Below the pieces are notes generated by a model, which was not told where the DNA came from, searched no databases, and worked only from the letters and a program-made list of their open reading frames with translations. A stretch of DNA of 51,835 nucleotides from NCBI GenBank assembly GCA_947567595.1, contig CANOMQ010000029.1, forward strand, positions 1 through 51,835, written 5' to 3'. Numbering within the stretch: position 1 is the stretch's first letter; every line of letters begins with the position of its first letter. This document shows positions 40,178 through 49,165 of the stretch, piece by piece. A program made the position numbers and the translations under genes. The stretch comes from an uncultured Lachnospiraceae bacterium (GTDB lineage Bacteria; Bacillota; Clostridia; Lachnospirales; Lachnospiraceae).

Positions 40178-41983
40178 CTAGCTCTGCAAAACCTTCATCT
40201 GATAAAATGCACCCTTTTTCGCCATAAGCTCCTCATACGTGCCATACTCCACGCAGTTCCCGTCCGCAATCACGGCAATCCTGTCCGCCTCGCGTATCGT
40301 CGAAAGCCTGTGCGCCACGATAAAGGTCGTCCTTCCCTTGACTAAATTGTTGATTGCCTCCTGTATCATTTTCTCCGAAATGCTGTCAAGCGCCGAAGTC
40401 GCCTCGTCAAGCACAATGATTTTCGGATTGCGGATTAACGCCCGCGCAATCGCAATGCGCTGTCTCTGCCCGCCCGAAAGCTTGCCGCCGTGCTCGCCCA
40501 CCTGCGTGTCCAGCCCGTCTGGCAGGCTCTCTATCAAATCCAGCAGATTTGCCGCCTTTACCACCTCCATCAGTTCCTCGTCACGCACATTTTCACAGCC
40601 GTACGTAATATTCTCCCTGATTGTCCCCGAAAAGAGAATCGACGTCTGCGGCACCACTGCAAGATGTTTTCGGTATGTGCGCAAATCAATCATGCGCAAG
40701 TCGTGCCCGTCCAAACACACCGCACCGCTCTGCGCCATATGAAACCCGATGACCATATTTAAAATCGTGGATTTTCCCGCGCCCGACTCACCGACAAACG
40801 CAATCGTTTCTCCTTTTGCCACATGCAGGTTAAAATCATGCAAAACCGCATTCTCGCTGTTTTTATAATGAAATCCCACATTTTGGAAATCAAACACGCC
40901 CTCCACGTCCGCAAGCTGCGTCTTGCCCTCATTGCGCTCAATGTCCTCTGACAAAAGCACCTCTCCAATCGAGTTGACCGACTCGATACCCTTCGTAATT
41001 GTGGGCAAAAGCGTCACAATCGCCGACACCTGATTGACCACCGTCGCAAAATAGCTCTGATACAGCGTAATATCCCCGACCTGAATGCTGCCCCGAATTG
41101 CAAGGTAGCCCGTAAAGGCAAGGCACACCACTTGGAAAAGCTGGAAAATTGCCCAGCCGACCGAGCCAAACAACGCCTGCACCACGTCCAGCCGGTAGCC
41201 CTTCTCCGCCACCGCAAGAAGCTGCGCACTCACCTTGTACGCCTCCTTGTCCTCGAGCGCATGCGCCCTTGTCACAGGCACAAGCTGCACCATTTCCATA
41301 ATGCGCGCCGATGTCTCCTCCATCTCCTTACGAAACTCCGTGTTTCGCCTGCGCATGACATTGCGGAACGACACCATCGTCACCGCCGCAACAGGTGCGG
41401 CAAAAACGAAAAATACCAGCACCGTTTTGCTTTTCGTCCCCGTCACGACAAGCGCGACCGCGATGTTTAATGCAATGTTTAAAATGCTTAAAAACATCTG
41501 CGTCGAGAGCGTCTCCACCGCCTCCACATCACGCATAATCTTTGAGTGCAGCCGACCCGACTGTGTTTCCACATGATACGAAATCGACAACTGCTGCAAT
41601 TTGCGCACCAATGCCTTCCGAAGCCCCGTCTCCACATAGCGCGTCGCAAGGCTCTTGTACGCGGTGTACAGATAATTCATCGGCACGTTGATTGCGATTA
41701 AAAGTCCCTCGAACACCGTATAGAAAATAATGTTGCGCACCGTATCGGGATTTTGGTTTGTCACATCGTTGATAATGTTCGCCGTCACAATCGGCAGCAC
41801 CCACACACAGGCGTGCTTGATAAAAAAATAAATCACTGCCAAGACAAACTTGTGATAGTTTCCCCGATATAGGGAGAGCAAAATCCGCATCGGGTGCCCC
41901 TTGTGCCTGCGGTAGCTCTCGATAAACCAGTTCTCTGTGTCAAAGCTCTTGCGCGGAGCCATTTTCCGATTAAAGTCCTTCAT
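40178..41983 (-). CDS. ABC exporter, fused permease and ATPase
   Basis: 601 residues. A type IV exporter membrane domain (about residues 40-340) is followed by a nucleotide-binding domain with all canonical elements: Walker A GESGAGKST, signature LSGGQRQR, Walker B IIVLDEATSALD, and switch histidine VAHRLS. Unlike the pair at 6.6-10.1 kb, it has no degenerate site and is likely a homodimer. Relatives export lipids, peptides or drugs; the substrate is unknown. It lies 28 bp after pgeF. Confidence 0.92.
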   Translation of the reverse strand: MKDFNRKMAPRKSFDTENWFIESYRRHKGHPMRILLSLYRGNYHKFVLAVIYFFIKHACVWVLPIVTANIINDVTNQNPDTVRNIIFYTVFEGLLIAINVPMNYLYTAYKSLATRYVETGLRKALVRKLQQLSISYHVETQSGRLHSKIMRDVEAVETLSTQMFLSILNIALNIAVALVVTGTKSKTVLVFFVFAAPVAAVTMVSFRNVMRRRNTEFRKEMEETSARIMEMVQLVPVTRAHALEDKEAYKVSAQLLAVAEKGYRLDVVQALFGSVGWAIFQLFQVVCLAFTGYLAIRGSIQVGDITLYQSYFATVVNQVSAIVTLLPTITKGIESVNSIGEVLLSEDIERNEGKTQLADVEGVFDFQNVGFHYKNSENAVLHDFNLHVAKGETIAFVGESGAGKSTILNMVIGFHMAQSGAVCLDGHDLRMIDLRTYRKHLAVVPQTSILFSGTIRENITYGCENVRDEELMEVVKAANLLDLIESLPDGLDTQVGEHGGKLSGGQRQRIAIARALIRNPKIIVLDEATSALDSISEKMIQEAINNLVKGRTTFIVAHRLSTIREADRIAVIADGNCVEYGTYEELMAKKGAFYQMKVLQS

Positions 41984-42011
41984 AAAATCGCCACCTTCTA
42001 AAATGCCCTTT

Positions 42012-42932
42012 TTATCTTAATGCCATAAAAGCACCTAGATTTCCGCGTCTGCCCTTGCTCGCCCGATGGCTGAACAGCAAATCCGGGTTGCAGCAGGTAC
42101 ACACGTCCGTCACTGCAATCTGTCCGTCGGGCACGCCCGCGTCCCGAAACACCCGGAAATTTGCGTACCATAAATTGAGCTGATACTTTCCATTGTCCTT
42201 TTTGTAAAACAGACAGTTTTCCAAATCCCGCAAAGAAATATCCTCCCGATACCGCGCAAGGTATTCCCGCGCCATATCGTCATTTCTCGGAAACGCCGCC
42301 TCAAACAAAAGCGCAACGTCCCCGCTCACCTCATAGCAGTCCTGACAAATCGAAGGCGCAATCGCTACCTGCACGTGCTCCGCTTTCGTGCCATATTCGC
42401 GTGCCATGCAGTCCAGCGTGACCTTCCCCATCTTTTCGACCGTACCGCGCCAGCCTGAATGCGACAGCCCTATCGAATGACTAACTTGGTCAACAATAAA
42501 CAACGGCACGCAGTCCGCAAAAAACGTGGCAAGCAGAATGCCGCTCTCATTGGTAATGAGCCCGTCTACATCTGCATAATCCTGCTTTTTCGTAACGCCT
42601 TTTCCCTTATCGCGCGCGGTGACCTTGCGCACATTCGTCGTATGCGTCTGCTGTGAGCACACAATATCCCCGACATCTTTTCCAAAGAGCGCCGCAACCC
42701 TCCTGAAATTTTCATCGACATTTTCCTTCTTGTCGCCCCGAGAATAGCTTAAGTTCAAGGTTGCCGTATCACCTGTGCTCACCCCGCCTGCGCGCGTCGT
42801 AAAGCAGTGCTCCACAATCCCCGTCTTTGCAAGGTTCCAAAACGTAAAATAAGCCAGCCCGTCTTTATCCTGCCCGTTCTGAAAACAGCAGGTATTCCTT
42901 TTTCCCTGTCTGACAATCTGCTCTTCCTTCAT
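42012..42932 (-). CDS. pgeF: Laccase-domain protein PgeF/YlmD (peptidoglycan editing, purine nucleoside phosphorylase type)
   Basis: 306 residues from the ATG at 42932. The DUF152/laccase-domain family is recognised by CFTTRAGGVSTGDTATLNLS, CSQQTHTTNVRKV, DVDGLIT, FFADCVPLFIVD and SHSGWRGTVEKMG. The zinc-binding residues His (QQTH), Cys (ADCVP) and His (LSHSGWRG) are present. Members act on purine nucleosides and prevent misincorporation during cell-wall precursor synthesis. It is separated from yraN by a tandem 18-bp repeat. Confidence 0.93.
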   Translation of the reverse strand: MKEEQIVRQGKRNTCCFQNGQDKDGLAYFTFWNLAKTGIVEHCFTTRAGGVSTGDTATLNLSYSRGDKKENVDENFRRVAALFGKDVGDIVCSQQTHTTNVRKVTARDKGKGVTKKQDYADVDGLITNESGILLATFFADCVPLFIVDQVSHSIGLSHSGWRGTVEKMGKVTLDCMAREYGTKAEHVQVAIAPSICQDCYEVSGDVALLFEAAFPRNDDMAREYLARYREDISLRDLENCLFYKKDNGKYQLNLWYANFRVFRDAGVPDGQIAVTDVCTCCNPDLLFSHRASKGRRGNLGAFMALR

Positions 42933-42978
42933 CAACAATCCCTAATCTCCATTTCTACACAGCCCTTTTTCCATGCAC

Positions 42979-43025
42979 TGTCAAAAATGACACCCGTGTC
43001 AAAAATGACATCCATGTCATTTATA
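42979..43025. repeat. Tandem 18-bp repeats made of TGTCA/TGACA palindromes
   Basis: Units starting at 42979, 42997 and (partial) 43015 have an exact 18-bp period. Each complete unit contains TGTCAAAAATGACA. They lie between yraN and pgeF and touch the yraN stop. They could be a regulator-binding array or stacked RNA hairpins. Confidence 0.6.
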
Positions 43026-43373
43026 AATATGTGAAAACGCATTTTTATACCACGTAATCTCTTCGCCCTCAATCGCCACCACATCATAGCGCACCGCCGA
43101 AAATTCCCCCATGCCGTGTGTCATGCGGTAATAGTCCGCCACGCGGCATATCGTCTTTTGCTTCGCATAATTGACTGCCTCCGCGGGCGCCCCCTTTTTG
43201 TCATTCCTCCGGTACTTTACCTCAAAAAAGACCGTGTACGCGCCGTCCCTGCCAATCAGGTCAATCTCTCCTTTGCGGTTCCTGTAATTACATTCCAGTA
43301 TCTGCACACCAAAACGCCGCAGATATCCTGCCGCCACCTGTTCATATTCCGCACCCTTTTTTCTCGTATTCAT
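43017..43373 (-). CDS. yraN: YraN family (UPF0102) endonuclease-fold protein
   Basis: 118 residues. The core of a restriction-endonuclease-like fold is visible: RKKGAEYEQVAAGYLRRFG, NYRNRKGEIDLIGRD and VFFEVKYRR with the GEIDLI and EVK catalytic-type residues. The family is conserved downstream of rnhB in Firmicutes. Function is not firmly established. Starts 12 bp after ylqH. Confidence 0.92.
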   Translation of the reverse strand: MNTRKKGAEYEQVAAGYLRRFGVQILECNYRNRKGEIDLIGRDGAYTVFFEVKYRRNDKKGAPAEAVNYAKQKTICRVADYYRMTHGMGEFSAVRYDVVAIEGEEITWYKNAFSHIYK

Positions 43374-43385
43374 AATTGCTCCTGC

Positions 43386-43691
43386 TTACTTTTTATTCTT
43401 TTGGTGCGCCGCGATTTTTGCCTTGATTTTATCCATGCCGTCCACAAACACAAGAATTTCCGCCACCACCTCATATAATTCCGGCGGTATCATATCCCCG
43501 ATTTGCAGCTTCGAGAGCGTATCCGCAAGCTTATCGTCCTTGTGCACCGGAACCTCTGCCTGCTTTGCCTGCTCAATAATCTTTTCCGCAAGCGCGCCGC
43601 GCCCCATTGCAATCACCTTCGGCGCACTGTCCGCCGGATCATATTCCAGCGCGACTGCCTGCTTCACCTTTTGATTTTTTTCCTGTGCCAT
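43386..43691 (-). CDS. ylqH: YlqH, FlhB C-terminal-domain homologue
   Basis: 101 residues. It corresponds only to the cytoplasmic C-terminal domain of FlhB/EscU: AVALEYDPADSAPKVIAMG, LAEKIIEQAKQAEVPVHKDD, LADTLSKLQIGDMIPPELYE. The NPTH autocleavage site of FlhB is absent. In Bacillus, ylqH lies after ylqG as here. It may interact with FliK-like proteins in substrate-specificity switching of flagellar export. Confidence 0.9.
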   Translation of the reverse strand: MAQEKNQKVKQAVALEYDPADSAPKVIAMGRGALAEKIIEQAKQAEVPVHKDDKLADTLSKLQIGDMIPPELYEVVAEILVFVDGMDKIKAKIAAHQKNKK

Positions 43692-43728
43692 TGCCCATTC
43701 CTCCCAAAAAGGCTTTTCTCAAATGAAC

Positions 43729-45687
43729 TTACGCCCTTGTGTCAAACGTCTGATAGCTAAGCACCGCACTGCCTGCCGCCACCTGCTCCTCGATATGCTC
43801 AAGCACCGTCTTATCCTCGTCCTTCTCCAAAAGCATGTTTTTGCACCGGTAGCCCTTTTTTTCAAGCCGCGCAGAAAGCTCCCCGATATGCTCCTCGACC
43901 AGCGCAATCGACTCCTCATCTAAATAAAACTTTGTCGTGACCTGATTTTTCTGCGTCTGCAATGCAATGCTCACATCAAGCGCGCCAAGATAATCCATGT
44001 CAAGGTGTAAAAATGCCGTGAGCATTCCGTCCTTTCGCGCCATGTGCTTTTTGTTCGTATACACATACAAATCCCCATGCGCCTGCGAATTGCCAAGCTT
44101 TAGCGGTAACTGAACGTAGTTGAACATCTGATTCATCTGATTGATAAATTCCACATTTTCGGAAAGATTGCCCATCGCCTTTGCCTGCAGCGCGTTTGCC
44201 GACTGCGCGCCCGACTGCATTGCCTCGTTCATCAGCTTGGAAAGCTGACTAGACTGCCGTAAAAGCTTCTGATAAAACTCCTCGACCCTTCCGTCCTTGG
44301 TAAGCTCCTGTGGCGTGAGCGTCCACTGCTTTTGCAATCCGTTTTTGAGCATACTTTTAAACGGCTCCGAATGAAAAATCTTCGCCTTCTGCTCTGCCGT
44401 CAGGCTTTTCCCAAGCTCCGTGTCGGACAGAAACTGTTTGATGTCCTTAAGCTGCGCCTTCCCGCTGCTGATATAACGAATTACCTGCTCCGGCAAATTC
44501 GCTGGCTTCTCTCCCTTTGTCAGGTTTAAAAGCTCCTTTAGCGGCTCGCTGTCCGCATTCTTTTGCACGCCTTGCGTATTTCCCTGCTGCACCTGTTCTT
44601 TCTCGGTCTGCGTCAGTGTCGTATCATTGACTTTATTAGTCAACTGTGGTTCTTCCCCCTTTGGCACCTGCTCCGGCGCCTTATCCACCGCTGCATTTTC
44701 CGCATTTTTTGCCAAATCATTGAGAATGACCTTTGCGCCTTGCTGTGCTTCACCGTTTATTGTATTGAAGCCATTCGCTGCATTCGTTGTATGCTGCGTG
44801 TTCCCGGTATTTGCTACATTTTCCGTATTTGCCGCATTCTCATTCGTTGCCGCATTTTTCAGCGCACTTTCGGCACCTTCGGTAGGCTCGCCATTTGCAG
44901 CGTCCGCCATGACTGCGTTTTCTCCCGCTTTGGCAGCAGGGGCATTTTCCCCGACAGCTTCCTCACTCAAGAGCGTAAGCACCTGTTCCATAAACTTCGC
45001 CCCGTCTGCAAGCGCTCCCGCCGGAACATTCGAAAGCGGCGTCCCTTCCCCCAAAATGCTGTCAAATGTCTTTACAAGCTCATCAGCCGCCGCCTTTACG
45101 CCGTCTAAAAGCTTGTGCTCCAAATTTTGGTAATTCTGAAGCTGTCTTGCATTCTCCTGCGTCACCGGAAGCTGCAGCTTATTGAGCTTGATGATATTGG
45201 ACAAATCAATCTGCGCATTTTGCAGCGCCAGCCGGTTGTACGTCATCAGCGTATTTTTATCAATCGACATTCCGTTTTCTATCAACTTGGAAACAAGCGC
45301 AAGATTTTTCTCATTGACAGCCATATTCGCCGCGCGAAGCGCCGCCTCCCCCACGCGAACCATCTGCGAACTGCCGTCATAGACCGGCTTTAGCACCACA
45401 TGATTGTCCTTATTGGACTGCACCTGTAAGTTCATTACCTGTCCTAACGCCACCTGCACGTCACGCGCAAGCTTCGCCACCATATACTGACCGTTTGCAA
45501 GCTCAATCTGCACATCTTCCCCGTTCACCGAGGTTATCTCCCCCTGAAAGGTATCGCCCGGCTTAAGCTGTGTCACGTCAGCAGTCTGTCCGCCTGCCGC
45601 GGACGGCACACCCGACACACTGCCTGCATAGCCTGTTCCCACATTTCCGGTATAACCGCGTGAAAATCCCGACAAAAAGCTGTCCAT
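43729..45687 (-). CDS. YlqG-like / FliK-like hook-length control family protein
   Basis: 652 residues with GGGGGAATTTTT before the ATG. Its position between rnhB and ylqH equals ylqG of Bacillus. The N-terminus is serine/glycine-rich, followed by an OB-like strand region (LKPGDTFQGEITSVNGEDVQ). The middle (about residues 240-380) is low complexity, rich in Asn, Ala, Thr and Glu, as in FliK ball-and-chain linkers. The C-terminal part (LPLKLGNSQAHGDLYVYTNK, LHLDMDYLGALDVSIALQ) resembles the FliK C-terminal domain that contacts FlhB. Confidence 0.8.
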   Translation of the reverse strand: MDSFLSGFSRGYTGNVGTGYAGSVSGVPSAAGGQTADVTQLKPGDTFQGEITSVNGEDVQIELANGQYMVAKLARDVQVALGQVMNLQVQSNKDNHVVLKPVYDGSSQMVRVGEAALRAANMAVNEKNLALVSKLIENGMSIDKNTLMTYNRLALQNAQIDLSNIIKLNKLQLPVTQENARQLQNYQNLEHKLLDGVKAAADELVKTFDSILGEGTPLSNVPAGALADGAKFMEQVLTLLSEEAVGENAPAAKAGENAVMADAANGEPTEGAESALKNAATNENAANTENVANTGNTQHTTNAANGFNTINGEAQQGAKVILNDLAKNAENAAVDKAPEQVPKGEEPQLTNKVNDTTLTQTEKEQVQQGNTQGVQKNADSEPLKELLNLTKGEKPANLPEQVIRYISSGKAQLKDIKQFLSDTELGKSLTAEQKAKIFHSEPFKSMLKNGLQKQWTLTPQELTKDGRVEEFYQKLLRQSSQLSKLMNEAMQSGAQSANALQAKAMGNLSENVEFINQMNQMFNYVQLPLKLGNSQAHGDLYVYTNKKHMARKDGMLTAFLHLDMDYLGALDVSIALQTQKNQVTTKFYLDEESIALVEEHIGELSARLEKKGYRCKNMLLEKDEDKTVLEHIEEQVAAGSAVLSYQTFDTRA

Positions 45688-45719
45688 AAAAATTCCCCCA
45701 AGTTTCCTATAAATCGTGA

Positions 45720-46484
45720 TTAGGTATCCACAAAATTTCCTATAAAACTCGTTCTATGAATTGGCGACGGCCCATATTTCTGCAACGCCTCAATGTGCGC
45801 CGCAGAACCATACCCCTTATTCTCCGCAAAATGATACTCCGGGTAAAGCTTATCATACTCCAGCATCATCCTATCCCTTGTAACCTTTGCCACAATGCTT
45901 GCCGCCGCAATTGAAACGCTCTTCGCATCGCCCTTAATAATTGGCACCTGCCTGATACCAACCTCCGGTATCGTCACCGCATCATTTAATAATATATCGG
46001 GTTTTACCCCAAGCCTGTTTATAGCTTCCCGCATTGCCTCATAGGTTGCCTGTAGAATATTAATCTCGTCAATCCGCGTATGCGGCACACAGCCCACTCC
46101 CACAGAAACCGCCTCGTGCATAATCACCGCATAAAGCTCCTCGCGCTTTTTCGCGCTAAGCTGTTTTGAGTCATTCAGATAAAGGATTTGACAGTCCGCA
46201 GGCAGTATCACCGCACCTGCCACGACAGGACCCGCAAGCGGTCCCCTTCCCGCCTCGTCAATACCACAGATGTAGCCGCACGCCGCATGTTCGCGCTCAT
46301 ATTCCCGCATCGCCTCAATGCGCTGTTTTTCCTTTTCCAGTGCCTCCATGCGCTTTACTGCCTTTACGACAAGCGCCTTTACCCCGCTTCGTTCGTCCTT
46401 TGCATAGCGCTCCACAAAAACAGGCAGCTCGCTTTCGTTTGCTGCCATCAATTCGTTTTTTATATCGCCTATTTTTTTCTCCAT
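45720..46484 (-). CDS. rnhB: Ribonuclease HII
   Basis: 254 residues from the ATG at 46484 (AAAGGCAGCACA before it); a longer in-frame extension overlaps lepB and is not favoured. Removes ribonucleotides from DNA. An N-terminal extension of ~75 residues, as in the Bacillus enzyme, precedes the catalytic core ICGIDEAGRGPLAGPVVAGA (Asp-Glu pair), DSKQLSAKKREEL, AAASIVAKVTRDR and the GYGSAAHIEAL end. Conserved place next to rbgA. Confidence 0.95.
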   Translation of the reverse strand: MEKKIGDIKNELMAANESELPVFVERYAKDERSGVKALVVKAVKRMEALEKEKQRIEAMREYEREHAACGYICGIDEAGRGPLAGPVVAGAVILPADCQILYLNDSKQLSAKKREELYAVIMHEAVSVGVGCVPHTRIDEINILQATYEAMREAINRLGVKPDILLNDAVTIPEVGIRQVPIIKGDAKSVSIAAASIVAKVTRDRMMLEYDKLYPEYHFAENKGYGSAAHIEALQKYGPSPIHRTSFIGNFVDT

Positions 46485-46513
46485 TGTGCTGCCTTTCCCT
46501 TTTCTATATAAAC

Positions 46514-47074
46514 CTATTGATGTTTCAGGATACCAAATTTCGATAAAGGCCATATCCGGATAAACGCTCTCCCGATGATATCGTCCCTGTGGATGTTTCC
46601 CACTGAGGGGTCTCTGCTATCAGAGCTGTTGTTGCGGTTGTCCCCCATGACAAAATACTCGTCATCACCAAGCGTTATCGGCTCAACTGCCCTGCCCGGG
46701 TTTTCGATGACCTCCCTGCCATAATCCTCCTCCAAAAGCTCCTCATCAATATAAATGTTTCCTTCCTCATCAATCCTGACCGTCTCACCCGGCATCCCGA
46801 TGATGCGCTTTATGTAATACGTCTCCTTATCATACTGAAACGGAAAGACAATAATGTCAAACCGCTCCGGAGCATGAAACCGATAGGATATCTTATCCAC
46901 CAAAAGATGATCCTCGTTGCTCAGCGTGCTCTCCATGCTGCCGCCGCTCACTTGTGTGCGCTGTCCCACATACGTAACAATCAGATACGCGGCACAAAGT
47001 ACCAGCAATAAATAAATACTGGTACTTAAGACTTCCTTCATGATACTTTTCAATTTACTTTCCCCTGTTTCCAT
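46514..47074 (-). CDS. lepB: Signal peptidase I (first copy)
   Basis: 186 residues. One N-terminal membrane helix (STSIYLLLVLCAAYLIVTYV), catalytic serine in VSGGSMESTL and lysine in YYIKRIIGMPGE, followed by the MGDNRNNSSDSR box. Removes signal peptides from exported proteins at the outer face of the membrane. It starts one base after the rbgA stop. Confidence 0.95.
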   Translation of the reverse strand: METGESKLKSIMKEVLSTSIYLLLVLCAAYLIVTYVGQRTQVSGGSMESTLSNEDHLLVDKISYRFHAPERFDIIVFPFQYDKETYYIKRIIGMPGETVRIDEEGNIYIDEELLEEDYGREVIENPGRAVEPITLGDDEYFVMGDNRNNSSDSRDPSVGNIHRDDIIGRAFIRIWPLSKFGILKHQ

Positions 47075-47075
47075 T

Positions 47076-47924
47076 TTATGGCATCTCCAATGTAATTTTT
47101 CCTATTTTTCCGTTCCGAAAATCATCAACAACCATTGCCGACGCTTTCATTATATCAAGTTCTTCTCCTTTTAGAAAGCATTTTTTATGAATACATATGG
47201 ATTTTAATGTTTCATACGCATCCTGCCCTTCCGGTATCTCAATCCCGTACCTTGCTTCAAGCAGTCCGGGATACTCCGCACGCAAAAAAACAATCAGTTC
47301 ATACGCAAGCTCATCCAAATGAATAATCTCGTCATTCATGGAACCGACAAGCGCAAGGCGAAGCCCCACTGCCTGATCCTCAAACTTCGGCCACAAAATC
47401 CCCGGCGTATCCAAAAGCTCAAGCCCTTTATTGAGCCGAATCCACTGCTTTCCCTTCGTGACACCGGGCTTATTGCCAGTCTTTGCGCACGCCTTTCCGG
47501 CAAACGAATTGATAAACGTCGACTTCCCGACATTGGGTATCCCTACCACCATCGCGCGCACCGGGCGGTTTAATATACCGCGCTTTTTGTCACGCTCAAG
47601 CTTTTCCTTGCACGCCTCCTGCACCACGCCCTGTATGGACTTTATGCCTGCGCCCGTTTTGGAATTCATCTCAAGCACATGAACCCCTCTATTGGTAAAG
47701 TATTCCATCCACACCTTATTTTTTCCTTTGTCCGCAAGATCCGACTTATTCAGCAAAATCATCCTCGACTTATTTTTCCCAAGCTCATCAATATCCGGAT
47801 TGCGGCTGCTTAACGGTATGCGCGCATCCACCAGCTCAATCACAAGGTCAATCAGCTTGATATTCTCCTGCATCATCCGCTTTGCCTTCGTCATGTGCCC
47901 CGGATACCACTGATAATTCGCCAT
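47076..47924 (-). CDS. rbgA: Ribosome biogenesis GTPase RbgA (YlqF)
   Basis: 282 residues. Circularly permuted GTPase: G4 LLNKSDLAD precedes G1 GIPNVGKST and G3 DTPGILWPK. N-terminus NYQWYPGHMTKAKR is diagnostic. Needed for late assembly of the 50S subunit. GGGAGAGGAGCAGAA precedes the ATG. Flanked by two signal peptidase genes. Confidence 0.97.
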   Translation of the reverse strand: MANYQWYPGHMTKAKRMMQENIKLIDLVIELVDARIPLSSRNPDIDELGKNKSRMILLNKSDLADKGKNKVWMEYFTNRGVHVLEMNSKTGAGIKSIQGVVQEACKEKLERDKKRGILNRPVRAMVVGIPNVGKSTFINSFAGKACAKTGNKPGVTKGKQWIRLNKGLELLDTPGILWPKFEDQAVGLRLALVGSMNDEIIHLDELAYELIVFLRAEYPGLLEARYGIEIPEGQDAYETLKSICIHKKCFLKGEELDIMKASAMVVDDFRNGKIGKITLEMP

Positions 47925-47945
47925 TTCTGCTCCTCTCCCACATTC

Positions 47946-48596
47946 CTATTCCACAAATCCGATATCACTGTCCCCTGACGCCATCTTAAACCACGCCTTT
48001 CCAATGATATATTCCTTCTTGACCGTTCCGATATTCGCCGAACGGCTGTCCTCACTGTTATTGCAATTATCGCCAATCACAAAGTATTCATCTTCTCCAA
48101 GCGTCATCTCGTCCGCCAAGAGCCCCGGCTCCGCAATCCGGTCGTTAAAATACTCCTCCACGCTCTCGCCGTTCACATACAAAATTCCGTTTTTTATGTA
48201 AAGTGTGTCCCCCGGCACACCGACAACACGTTTCACGTAATAATGCGATTTCTCATTGCCGTTTGGCAAAAAGACCACGACATCGCCTTCCTTCGGGGAC
48301 GTCACCCCGTATATCACCCTGTTTAGAAAGATTTTCTGGGCATTGTAAAGGCTTGGCTCCATCGAGGAACCGATGACACTCGTCCTCATGCCCACGCAGA
48401 ACATCGTCACGACAGCCACAAGCATGGACGCGAAAATCCAAAAAATCCAGCTCATGATTTCCCTGATAACCACGACATTAATCTTTTTCTTCTTTTGGTA
48501 AAAACTCAGTCCCTTTCTCCTTGCCACGATATAAATCCTCTTTTTCTGCGCCCGCTCCCATTTGTAAAAACGGAGCCTGTTGCCAAGCTCCGTCAT
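47946..48596 (-). CDS. lepB: Signal peptidase I (second copy, basic N-terminal extension)
   Basis: 216 residues. A very basic N-terminus (KWERAQKKRIYIVARRKGLS, then YQKKKK) precedes the membrane helix (SWIFWIFASMLVAVVTMF). Catalytic Ser in VIGSSMEPSL, Lys in YYVKRVVGVPGD, and VIGDNCNNSEDSRS (Cys where Arg is usual). The start at 48596 lacks a clear ribosome binding site; an alternative ATG before SWIFW has GGGA upstream. Follows rplS. Confidence 0.93.
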   Translation of the reverse strand: MTELGNRLRFYKWERAQKKRIYIVARRKGLSFYQKKKKINVVVIREIMSWIFWIFASMLVAVVTMFCVGMRTSVIGSSMEPSLYNAQKIFLNRVIYGVTSPKEGDVVVFLPNGNEKSHYYVKRVVGVPGDTLYIKNGILYVNGESVEEYFNDRIAEPGLLADEMTLGEDEYFVIGDNCNNSEDSRSANIGTVKKEYIIGKAWFKMASGDSDIGFVE

Positions 48597-48612
48597 ATGA
48601 ACTGATTAATTC

Positions 48613-48960
48613 TTATTTCACTAATTCCTTAACCTTTGCCCTCTTACCAACACGCTGTCTTAAGTAGTTCAATTTTGCACGTCTTACCTTACCACGTCTT
48701 ACCACTTCCACCTTCTCAACGTTCGGCGAGTGCATCGGCCATGTCTTCTCAACGCCGACACCGTTTGAAATCTTTCTTACTGTAAAAGTCTCCCTGTTGC
48801 TGCCGCCCTGAATCTTTAACACAGTACCTTCGAATACCTGTATTCTCTCACGGTTACCCTCTTTAATCTTACCGTGTACCCTCACTGTGTCGCCGACTCT
48901 GAAGCTGTCAACATGCTCCTTTAACTGCTCTTTCTCGATTTCCCTAATAATCTCGTTCAT
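48613..48960 (-). CDS. rplS: 50S ribosomal protein L19
   Basis: 115 residues with the L19 signature ([55 protein letters not shown]). GGAGG lies before the ATG. Sits at the 30S-50S interface. Has its own promoter and a ~95-nt leader. Confidence 0.98.
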   Translation of the reverse strand: MNEIIREIEKEQLKEHVDSFRVGDTVRVHGKIKEGNRERIQVFEGTVLKIQGGSNRETFTVRKISNGVGVEKTWPMHSPNVEKVEVVRRGKVRRAKLNYLRQRVGKRAKVKELVK

Positions 48961-49055
48961 TTGATTTGCCTCCTTATTTTATCGACGTTCTTAATACTTG
49001 ATTATCATTTCCTTGAATGACTCGTACCAGAGGACCATCTCTTTCTTCGCAACAT
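48961..49055 (-). promoter_or_regulatory. rplS 5' leader, possible autoregulatory structure
   Basis: About 95 nt between the predicted start and rplS, with small inverted repeats such as TCATT/AATGA. L19 leaders are known in Firmicutes, but I could not match a consensus by eye. Confidence 0.35.
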
Positions 49056-49059
49056 TAGT

Positions 49060-49088
49060 AATTTACCACAAAACAGTTCCGATTGCAA
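49060..49088 (-). promoter_or_regulatory. Promoter of rplS
   Basis: Minus-strand TTGCAA (49083-49088), 17-bp spacer, TAAATT (49060-49065), with TGG before the -10 box. Confidence 0.6.
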
Positions 49089-49165
49089 GTATTCTACACT
49101 ATTTTTACATTTTTTTCATATTTTTTTATTTCTGTCTAGTGATAAGAGAATGAAACGTGTTCCTG

